Shown here: piece after piece, positions 24,580 through 31,775 of the stretch
Layout: each line of letters begins with the position of its first letter
Position numbering within the stretch: position 1 is the stretch's first letter
NCBI GenBank assembly: GCA_947368535.1
Contig: CANBHY010000007.1
Coordinates: 1 to 45,579 of the forward strand
From: an uncultured Clostridium sp.
Lineage (GTDB): Bacteria > Bacillota > Clostridia > TANB77 > CAG-508
Direction of reading: 5' to 3'
DNA: 45,579 nt
Program-made: the position numbers and the translations under genes
The notes under the pieces: model-generated
What the model was told of the DNA's origin: nothing
Databases searched by the model: none
The model's input: the letters and a program-made list of their open reading frames with translations, nothing else

Positions 24580-24608
24580 ATTATACATTGTTTTTCCAAC
24601 AATTGCAA
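24580..24608 (-). promoter_or_regulatory. Sigma-A promoter of the rimP-nusA-infB operon
   Basis: On the minus strand TTGCAA (24603-24608) is 17 bases from a perfect TATAAT (24580-24585). Transcription would start near 24573, upstream of the hairpin at 24533-24555. Confidence 0.7.
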
Positions 24609-24624
24609 GCTTTTTCGAACATTT

Positions 24625-25272
24625 TTATTCGACAAATTTTTGTAAGTCATACATTTGACCATTTGAAGAAACTAAAATTGTAGTTTCTTCTGTTTTATTG
24701 TCATATTCCCTATAAGAAGTACAAATTCTTGAAACAGGTTTATTTAATGTTATTAATTCATTTTTTATTCTAAAAACGTTTTCTTTAACAGCTTCATCTA
24801 TATTCATAATTCCTATGCTTCCGTCTTCCATAGTTACTAATAAATATTCAATATTCTTACATTTTTTTATATATACTTCTTTTATTTTGTAATCATGTGT
24901 AGCTATTTCTTTTTCCACTTGCAAATCTAATTTTGAATTAGGATATTTGTTTTTGAATCCGTCTTCATCTAAAACATTTAAATACACTTTACCATTTTTA
25001 GTTTTTATTTCAAAAGCTCTATCTTCATCATAATCAACGCTTTCATATTCTGCACCTTCTAATTCGTCAGGTGCTATTACTCCATCTATAATAACATTTT
25101 CACTTTCCTTACTATCTTTATTTGAAATAATGTTACGAATATTAGTTGAACCATTTTTCTTCACATCTACATTAAATATAAATATCATAAATGCTATTAA
25201 TATTAAAATAATCATTATAATTAAAGCTATTAACATATTTCGCAATTCTTTAGAACTTTTTCTTCTGCTCAT
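24625..25272 (-). CDS. Membrane-anchored protein of unknown function, downstream of ftsH
   Basis: The 215-residue protein has a basic N-terminus (MSRRKSSKELRN), a single strongly hydrophobic helix (~13-35) and an extracytoplasmic domain of ~180 residues. That domain has many short beta-type segments, e.g. NGKVYLNVLDEDGFKN, YLLVTMEDGSIGIMNI and TTILVSSNGQMYDLQKF. No known catalytic motif is seen; the C-terminal half resembles a repeated beta-blade or meander. The start ATG follows TGGAGGAATATC and lies 12 bp after a 58-residue membrane protein. Last gene of the envelope operon. Not recognised. Confidence 0.75.
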   Translation of the reverse strand: MSRRKSSKELRNMLIALIIMIILILIAFMIFIFNVDVKKNGSTNIRNIISNKDSKESENVIIDGVIAPDELEGAEYESVDYDEDRAFEIKTKNGKVYLNVLDEDGFKNKYPNSKLDLQVEKEIATHDYKIKEVYIKKCKNIEYLLVTMEDGSIGIMNIDEAVKENVFRIKNELITLNKPVSRICTSYREYDNKTEETTILVSSNGQMYDLQKFVE

Positions 25273-25284
25273 GATATTCCTCCA

Positions 25285-25461
25285 TTATTTATTATTCGCA
25301 TTAAAATATAATCTCAAAATTTTATCACTATATCTAGCTGCCTTATCCATTTTCGCAAAATCATGTACTATCATGCGTATCCCAATCACAATGCAAATTG
25401 CAACTATAATAATTAATATAATGGTTCCTCTTGCAGACTTTTTTCTATCTTTTTTATTCAT
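25285..25461 (-). CDS. 58-residue single-pass membrane protein
   Basis: A short frame with an AGAGGTAAAAA ribosome site encodes MNKKDRKKSARG, a hydrophobic helix (TIILIIIIVAICIVIGIRM-like, ~13-32) and a charged helical tail (VHDFAKMDKAARYSDKIL). The tail may form a short coiled coil. It lies 26 bp after ftsH and 12 bp before the 215-residue membrane protein, so it fits the operon perfectly. Such small membrane proteins next to ftsH could be adaptors or division-related factors (FtsL-like topology: short basic cytoplasmic part, one helix, short coiled coil), but similarity is topological only. Confidence 0.75.
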   Translation of the reverse strand: MNKKDRKKSARGTIILIIIVAICIVIGIRMIVHDFAKMDKAARYSDKILRLYFNANNK

Positions 25462-25487
25462 TTTTTACCTCTAATATAGTTTCTATA

Positions 25488-27278
25488 TTATATGATAAAG
25501 AAACTATCAAATTCTTCTTCTGAAATTGTCTCTTTTTCTAGCAATGCATTTGCTACCTTATGCAATATCTCAATATTATCTAAAAGAAGTTTTTGAGCAC
25601 TAACATAAGCATTATCTACTAATTGTTTTACTTGATTTCCAACTTCATCTGTAATATCTTCACCAAATATTTGTAATTCATATGGCTCATCTACTTTTAA
25701 TGAAATTGGTCCAAGTGAATTGCTCATACCATATACAGTAATCATATCTCTTGCAATTCCAGTTGCAACTTCTATATCATTACTTGCACCTGTAGATATA
25801 TCATTTAAAGCAATCTTTTCAGCAGCTCTACCACCTAATAGTGCAATCATCTTTTCTTCTAATTCTGTTTTAGAAACATAAAATTTATCCTCATTAGTTT
25901 TATACATTGTATAACCACCTGTTAAACCTCTAGGAATAATTGAAATTTCCTTAACATTATCTTGTGTTTCTAAAAATTTACTAACAACAGCATGTCCAGC
26001 TTCATGATATGCTGTAAGCTTTTTATCTTTTTCTGATACAACTCTATTATGTTTCTCAAGTCCAACTGTTATTTTCTTAACAGCTGTCTCAATGTCTTCT
26101 TTTTCTATTGCTTTATGATTATTTCTTGTTGCAATAATTGCTGCTTCATTTAATAAATTTGAAAGTTCTGCTCCTGTAAATCCTGCAGTATCTCCAGCAA
26201 GTTCTTTTAAATCTATATTATTTGAAATTTTCTTGTCCTTAGTATAAAGTTTCAAAATTTCTTCTCTTCCTAATAAATCTGGAGCAGGAATTGTAACTTG
26301 TCTATCAAATCTTCCTGGTCTTAATAATGCTTTATCAAGCATTTCTGGTCTATTTGTAGCAGCCAAAACAATAATAGTTTCATTACTTTCAAATCCATCC
26401 ATTTCAACTAACAATTGATTTAATGTTTGGTTATTTTCAGATTCTGCACCACTATTACTTGTTCTTCTAGAGCCTATAGCGTCTATTTCATCTATAAATA
26501 CAATACATGGGGCTATTTTTTTAGCTTTTTCAAATAACTTTCTAACTCTAGAAGCTCCTAAACCTGCAAACATTTCAATAAACTCAGATCCACTCATTGA
26601 AATAAAAGGAACATTTGCTTCTCCTGCAATAGCTTTTGCAATTAATGTTTTTCCAGTTCCAGGTTTTCCATATAGTAAAATACCCTTAGGAATTCTAGCT
26701 CCCATATTTTGAAATTTTTTTGGGTTTTTAAGAAAATCTACTATTTCTATCAGCTCATTCTTTTCTTCATCTAATCCAGCTACATCAGCAAATTTGACAT
26801 TAGTAGTATTATCCTCATTTTCACCATATACTTTTCCTTTATCACCAAGTCCTTGCATTTGAAAAATCATAAACATTAAAACAACTAATAAAATAGTTGG
26901 TAAAAAGCTTAATAGATTCTCAAAAAAAGTTACAAATTTATTTGGTGTTTTTAGATCAACCTTTAAATCTGGATTTTCTATTAATTGTCCATTTACAAAT
27001 TCCATAAATGGTTGTAATGAATTAACTTGTGTTGTTTTTTCCTCATCTTGATCTTTATATTTTACAGTTACTGATGAACCACCAATCGTCATTTCTATTT
27101 TTTCAACTTTTTTATCTATAATATCTTGATATAATTGATCATAAGTAATTTCCTTGTCTTTGGCTTTTTGCCCCTTAATAAAGAAAATACTAAAAATAGC
27201 AATTGCTATAATAACAATAATTGAAACGATTAGTATGATTTTATCATCTTTTTTCTTTTTATTATTTTGCTTACTCAT
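25488..27278 (-). CDS. ftsH: ATP-dependent zinc metalloprotease FtsH
   Basis: This membrane AAA+ protease of 596 residues degrades misfolded and regulatory membrane proteins. It has two membrane helices (~13-35 and ~118-140) flanking an extracytoplasmic domain. Walker A GKPGTGKT lies at 204-211 and Walker B CIVFIDEIDAIG at ~258-269. The second region of homology contains AATNRPEMLDKALLRPGRFD. The zinc motif HEAGH is at 425-429, and the DISTGASNDIE segment supplies the third metal ligand. The start ATG follows GAAAGGATAGAAAA. It is 20 bp after the DUF1189-like gene. Confidence 0.98.
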   Translation of the reverse strand: MSKQNNKKKKDDKIILIVSIIVIIAIAIFSIFFIKGQKAKDKEITYDQLYQDIIDKKVEKIEMTIGGSSVTVKYKDQDEEKTTQVNSLQPFMEFVNGQLIENPDLKVDLKTPNKFVTFFENLLSFLPTILLVVLMFMIFQMQGLGDKGKVYGENEDNTTNVKFADVAGLDEEKNELIEIVDFLKNPKKFQNMGARIPKGILLYGKPGTGKTLIAKAIAGEANVPFISMSGSEFIEMFAGLGASRVRKLFEKAKKIAPCIVFIDEIDAIGSRRTSNSGAESENNQTLNQLLVEMDGFESNETIIVLAATNRPEMLDKALLRPGRFDRQVTIPAPDLLGREEILKLYTKDKKISNNIDLKELAGDTAGFTGAELSNLLNEAAIIATRNNHKAIEKEDIETAVKKITVGLEKHNRVVSEKDKKLTAYHEAGHAVVSKFLETQDNVKEISIIPRGLTGGYTMYKTNEDKFYVSKTELEEKMIALLGGRAAEKIALNDISTGASNDIEVATGIARDMITVYGMSNSLGPISLKVDEPYELQIFGEDITDEVGNQVKQLVDNAYVSAQKLLLDNIEILHKVANALLEKETISEEEFDSFFII

Positions 27279-27298
27279 TTTTCTATCCTTTCATCAAA

Positions 27299-28195
27299 CT
27301 ATATTTCTGAGCCATCAGGTTCATCATTTAAAACTTCATTATCTTTCTTTTTTTCTTCTTTCTTATCCCCATCTTTATTATCTTTCTTCTCTTTTTCTTC
27401 TGTATCTTTATTATCCTCTTCTTTTAACTGTTCTTTTACTTTTGCTTGTACAGTTGCAATTCTTATTAATTCCATCTGTTGTTTAATTAAATCTGACTTT
27501 ATCATATATATAACAGCTGTAATATATATATAAGCTATAAGCATTGATAAATAGTCAAATACTTCTATATAAATTCCAAAGAAAGAATTAAGTAATATAT
27601 ATATAACTGAAATTACAGTAGTTAATGTTGAAGCATAAATTGAAAGCGCAAATAATTTTGAATATCTCATTTTTAATCTTGAAAAACTTAAAACTAACCA
27701 TCCAATAACAGATGTCATAATTGCTAAAATAATCCAAAATGAAAAAATTTCAATCAATGATTCTAAAAATATAGCTACACCAGCTATTATTATCACTTGT
27801 CTTTCATTAGCTTCTATGTCTTTTATCAAAAGTGCCTTATTATACGAACTATCTCCTAAAACTGTGACTAAACTCGGTTTTATTTTTTTCATTACTGTTG
27901 CTACCATCTCTTTGTTTTCTGAAGATTTTGCATCTTTTTCATCAATCTTAAGATCATTTTCTTCATAAGAAAAATTTGGAACCATATTGTCTACATATTT
28001 AGTTGGAGATCCATATTTTTTATATATAAATATAGCATTAGATATAACTATTATAATAGAACAAACAATTGTCATTTTAATACAAAATCCAATTGCTTTA
28101 TATAATCTTTCATTAATAAATTCTATATAATTTTCAAGTTGAAAAATTGCCATTTTTAATCTTTTAAAAAAATTAATTTTTTTTGCTTTTTCCAT
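27299..28195 (-). CDS. DUF1189-like polytopic membrane protein
   Basis: The 298-residue protein begins NFFKRLKMAIFQLENYIEFI, like DUF1189 proteins (B. subtilis YqgB type). One membrane helix lies at ~38-58, an extracytoplasmic part of ~75 residues follows, then four further helices (~135-240), and a cytoplasmic tail of ~55 residues made almost only of Lys, Glu and Asp. Function unknown. The tail is a low-complexity polyampholyte and might bind ribosomes or protein surfaces. Its ATG overlaps the alr stop (TAATG), so translation is coupled. Genes on either side are alr and ftsH. Confidence 0.65.
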   Translation of the reverse strand: MEKAKKINFFKRLKMAIFQLENYIEFINERLYKAIGFCIKMTIVCSIIIVISNAIFIYKKYGSPTKYVDNMVPNFSYEENDLKIDEKDAKSSENKEMVATVMKKIKPSLVTVLGDSSYNKALLIKDIEANERQVIIIAGVAIFLESLIEIFSFWIILAIMTSVIGWLVLSFSRLKMRYSKLFALSIYASTLTTVISVIYILLNSFFGIYIEVFDYLSMLIAYIYITAVIYMIKSDLIKQQMELIRIATVQAKVKEQLKEEDNKDTEEKEKKDNKDGDKKEEKKKDNEVLNDEPDGSEI

Positions 28196-29289
28196 TATAT
28201 ATATTCCCTTCTTATATTACTATTAACTAATATAGGACTTACCTCTATTTCTACAATATCTTCTATATTTACATCACTATCTGTAACATCAACAGATATA
28301 TGATTCATTCCTACTCTACCAATTACACTATATGTTTTATCTTTAATTCGTACATGTAATCTATTATTTTTAAATATGTTCGAAAAAGCATTTTTAAAAA
28401 TTCTAAGTCTGTCTATAAATTTAAAAGTATCGTTTCCAATTTCAACATTATATCCATCGGCATAACCTACTGGAACAATGGCTATTTTCATATCTTTTTT
28501 TGTAACTTCTGAATTTGAATATCCTATTGGCATTCCTTTTTTTACGTTTTTTAGTTCAACTACATGCGATTTTAACATACCAATTTTCTTCAGTCCAAGC
28601 ACATTATCTACAGATATTCTTCCCAAAAAAGCTGAACCTAATCTTACTGCATCTAAATACATTTCTGGATATTTCAAAAAAGCCGATGAATTTGCTATAT
28701 GATATAAAGGAATTTTCACATCATTTTCTTCTAAATATTCTTTTACTTTCATAAATCTATCGAACTGTAATTTTGTGTAATCTTTATCTTTAAAATACGC
28801 ACAAGAAAAATGTGAAAAAACCCCATCAAAATATAAAGAAGTATTATTCTTTATCGTACTTAAAATTTTCTCTTTTTCATCATACCAAAAACCGTATCTA
28901 GAAAAACCTGTATCTATTTTTAAATGAACATGTGCTTTCATATTTTTTCTTTTTGCCATTTCATTTAAAAATTTAGCACTTTCAGCAGTTCCAATTGTCA
29001 TCACAATATTGTTTTCTAACATAATTTCTAAGTCTTTTTTTATAGAAGTAGCTTCCATACATAAAATCGCAATATCAAGTTTCAATCTGCTAAGAGTAAT
29101 AGCCTCTACAACTGAAGATACTGCAAAATCAGTAATACCCCTAACTTTCATAAATTTAACAAACTCCTCAAATCCTAATCCGTAAGCATTACCTTTAAGA
29201 ACAGCAATTATTTTAGTTTCTCCAGCTCTTTGTTTTATTTTAGTAACATTATAATCTAAATCTTTTGAATTTATTTCTAATACTTTCAC
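28195..29289 (-). CDS. alr: Alanine racemase
   Basis: This PLP enzyme makes D-alanine for peptidoglycan. The 364-residue protein has IAVLKGNAYGLG with the PLP lysine K32, HLKIDTGFSRYGF (R131), HIANSSAF, VRLGSAFLGR, and GMPIGYSNSEV with the likely catalytic Tyr Y257. It also has VPVGYADGY and a final GRVGMNHISVDVT. The last motif departs from the usual GRV-C/S-M-D-Q form (Asn-His for Asp-Gln), and VRLG replaces the common VRPG, so this is a divergent member. The start is GTG at 29289 with AAAGGGG upstream. It lies 14 bp after the femX paralogue, and its stop overlaps the next start codon. Confidence 0.92.
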   Translation of the reverse strand: MKVLEINSKDLDYNVTKIKQRAGETKIIAVLKGNAYGLGFEEFVKFMKVRGITDFAVSSVVEAITLSRLKLDIAILCMEATSIKKDLEIMLENNIVMTIGTAESAKFLNEMAKRKNMKAHVHLKIDTGFSRYGFWYDEKEKILSTIKNNTSLYFDGVFSHFSCAYFKDKDYTKLQFDRFMKVKEYLEENDVKIPLYHIANSSAFLKYPEMYLDAVRLGSAFLGRISVDNVLGLKKIGMLKSHVVELKNVKKGMPIGYSNSEVTKKDMKIAIVPVGYADGYNVEIGNDTFKFIDRLRIFKNAFSNIFKNNRLHVRIKDKTYSVIGRVGMNHISVDVTDSDVNIEDIVEIEVSPILVNSNIRREYI

Positions 29290-29303
29290 TAATTAAAACC
29301 CCT

Positions 29304-30365
29304 TTATTTTTTACCTTCTTTTATTCTTCTTTTCCAATCTCTTAATGTTCTAAAACTTTTTTCTGCAAATTTGTACATTTTATAAACTAATGGTTTAAAA
29401 GGCAAATAAACTTCACCTATAAACTCTGTAAATTCAGCTCCAAATCCCTTTTTAAATCGATACAATCCATATTGTGGGTGTGATTCGTCAACAACTCCAG
29501 ATACTCCTCTAAAATCATACATGTCATGTTTGTTTGCAATAGCTTGTTTTATCATTTCCCATTGAAGCAAATAATTAGGCATTAAATTTCTATGACTATT
29601 ACTACTAGCTCCATACAAATACCATGTCTTATTTCCATACATAATAGGAATTATACCTGATATTGGCTTGTCTTCATAATATGCCATTAAAAGTTTCATA
29701 TGTTTTGGTGCAAGTTCATCATACATTTTCTCGAAATATTCTAATGGTCTTATTATAAATCCGTCTCTACTACCTGTTTCCACCATTATTTTATGAAAAT
29801 CTTTTAGATCTTCTCTAGATCCTTCTTTAACTACAACTCCCTTTTTAGTAGCTAAACGAATATTATATCTAGTTTTTTGATGAAAACCAGCTAATATCTC
29901 ATCTTCAGTTTTGTCTTTTATATCTAATCTAAATACAAAACGAGGCTGTATCTCATCTTTAAAATCTTTAGCATCATCTTTTACTTTATATCCTATTTCT
30001 TCAACTATTTTTCTAAATTCATTATCATCTTTTTTAATATCTGGCTCCATTCTAAAAACAAAAGCCTTATATTTTTTTGCCAATTCTTTTACGCATTCAG
30101 TAAGTTGCTCTAGCACTTTTTTGTCATGAATATCACAAACAGGTCCACGAGATGAATACATCATATTTCCGAAAATAGGTACTTTTCTAATTAATACACA
30201 TATCGAACCAATAATTTTTCCATCTTCGTCTTCGGCTAAAACTACTTCTTTTGTCCAAGCAGTTTTTACTTTTCCCCATTCAAGAGACTGCTGAAAATTA
30301 CAACGATCATGCTTTTCTAAAAACTCTGTATATTCATTTTCTGTTTCTTTAGTTACAAACCTCAT
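29304..30365 (-). CDS. FemAB-family peptidoglycan-bridge aminoacyltransferase (copy 2)
   Basis: The 353-residue paralogue of the protein at 1678-2745 shares HQKTRYNIRLATKKGV, VETGSRDGF, TWYLYGASSN, LLQWEMIKQ, YDFRGVSG, PQYGLYRFKKGF, and the N-terminal NFQQSLEWGKVKTAW. It should attach an amino acid from aminoacyl-tRNA to lipid II. It sits between cysS and alr and downstream of a class A PBP, so it belongs to the main peptidoglycan operon and may be the housekeeping FemX-type enzyme. The start ATG follows AGGAAGGAAAATATAAA. The tail is very basic (RTLRDWKRRIKEGKK), suitable for membrane-surface or tRNA contact. Confidence 0.92.
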   Translation of the reverse strand: MRFVTKETENEYTEFLEKHDRCNFQQSLEWGKVKTAWTKEVVLAEDEDGKIIGSICVLIRKVPIFGNMMYSSRGPVCDIHDKKVLEQLTECVKELAKKYKAFVFRMEPDIKKDDNEFRKIVEEIGYKVKDDAKDFKDEIQPRFVFRLDIKDKTEDEILAGFHQKTRYNIRLATKKGVVVKEGSREDLKDFHKIMVETGSRDGFIIRPLEYFEKMYDELAPKHMKLLMAYYEDKPISGIIPIMYGNKTWYLYGASSNSHRNLMPNYLLQWEMIKQAIANKHDMYDFRGVSGVVDESHPQYGLYRFKKGFGAEFTEFIGEVYLPFKPLVYKMYKFAEKSFRTLRDWKRRIKEGKK

Positions 30366-30380
30366 TTTATATTTTCCTTC

Positions 30381-31757
30381 CTATTTGGTAATTTCCATTC
30401 CGTCTTTAGTATCTTTAACAGAATATCCCATTTGATCTATTTTATCTCTTAATTCATCAGATTTTGCCCAATCTTTATTTAATCGAGCTAATTTTCTCTC
30501 TTCTACAAGTTTTTTAACTTCTTCTGGTAATTCTATTTCGACCTTTTTATTAATTTCTAAGCCTAAAACTTCATCAAATTTTCTCAAAAGTTCTGCATAT
30601 TGTTTAGATTTATTGTTTTCTTTAATAACCTCCCATACTACACTCATAGCAAGAGGCATATTTAAATCATCATTTATTGCTTCATTAAATTTTTGTTTAT
30701 ACCCTTCTATTTTTTCATCAGAAACTTGTTCTATTCCTTCTTCATGTTTTTGATATCCTTCTTTTAGTCTATTTAAGGCAATTTTAGCCGACTCTAATGA
30801 ATCCCATGTAAAATTCAATTTATTTCTATAATGAGATGTAAAGTTAAACATTCTATAGTCCATTGCTGAAAAGCCTTTAGCTTCTAAATCACTAATTGTA
30901 TAAACATTATTTAAACTCTTTGACATTTTTCCACCATCAATAAGTAAAAATTCTGAATGCATCCAAAAATTTGCAGGAATTTTTCCTGTGCAACCTTTAC
31001 TTTGTGCAATCTCATTTTCATGATGAATAGGAATATGATCAATTCCACCAGTATGAATATCAAAATGATCGCCTAAATATTTTCTTCCCATAGCTGAACA
31101 TTCAATATGCCATCCCGGATAGCATTTTCCCCAGAAAGTATCCCATTTCATAATATGATTTTCAGGAGCTTTAATCCATAAAGCAAAATCTGTAACATTC
31201 TTTTTTTCTTTATCAAAATCAACTCTAGCTCCAGCTTTTTGTTCTTCTACTTTAATATTAGATAATAAACCATATTTATCTAGTTTTGATGTGTCAAAAT
31301 ATATTGTATTTTCTGTTTCATATGTATATCCATTTTTTATAATCTGTAAAACATATTCTTCCATTTCTTTTATATGTTCTGTTGCTTTACAAATAATTTC
31401 TGGTTTTCCTATATTTAATTTTTGTAAATCTCCCATAAATCTATTTGTATAAAATTCAGCAATCTCATAAGGATCTTTATTTTCTCTTTTTGCTGCAACA
31501 GCCATTTTATCTTCGCCTTCATCTGCATCTGATACCAAATGTCCAACATCTGTGATATTCATAGCATGAAGCAAATTATAACCATTATATTTAAGAACTC
31601 TTCTTAAATTATCCATAAATAAGTATGTTCTCAAATTTCCAATGTGAGCATAATAGTACACAGTTGGCCCACATGAATACATTCTCACTTTATCATCATT
31701 TATTGGTTTAAACACTTCTTTTTGCTTAGATAACGTGTTATATAATTTTAATTCCAT
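30381..31757 (-). CDS. cysS: Cysteinyl-tRNA synthetase
   Basis: The 458-residue class I synthetase has YSCGPTVYYYAHIGNLRTYL (HIGH-type HIGN at 38-41, zinc Cys C29), WHIECSAMG and HTGGIDHIPIHHENEIAQ zinc/Cys-recognition motifs, KMSKS at 277-281, and a C-terminal helical anticodon part. I chose the ATG at 31757 that follows GAGGAGAGCTT and gives the canonical MELKLYNTL start; the ATG 15 bases upstream overlaps this ribosome site. It is embedded in a peptidoglycan operon, 18 bp after the class A PBP and 15 bp before femX. Confidence 0.97.
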   Translation of the reverse strand: MELKLYNTLSKQKEVFKPINDDKVRMYSCGPTVYYYAHIGNLRTYLFMDNLRRVLKYNGYNLLHAMNITDVGHLVSDADEGEDKMAVAAKRENKDPYEIAEFYTNRFMGDLQKLNIGKPEIICKATEHIKEMEEYVLQIIKNGYTYETENTIYFDTSKLDKYGLLSNIKVEEQKAGARVDFDKEKKNVTDFALWIKAPENHIMKWDTFWGKCYPGWHIECSAMGRKYLGDHFDIHTGGIDHIPIHHENEIAQSKGCTGKIPANFWMHSEFLLIDGGKMSKSLNNVYTISDLEAKGFSAMDYRMFNFTSHYRNKLNFTWDSLESAKIALNRLKEGYQKHEEGIEQVSDEKIEGYKQKFNEAINDDLNMPLAMSVVWEVIKENNKSKQYAELLRKFDEVLGLEINKKVEIELPEEVKKLVEERKLARLNKDWAKSDELRDKIDQMGYSVKDTKDGMEITK

Positions 31758-31775
31758 AAGCTCTCCTCTCAAAAT

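Noticed and set aside
27154..27533. Hydrophobic plus-strand frames near ftsH/DUF1189
   Set aside because: They are antisense of the Lys/Glu/Asp-rich tail of the DUF1189-like protein, which reads as Ser/Leu/Phe on the other strand.
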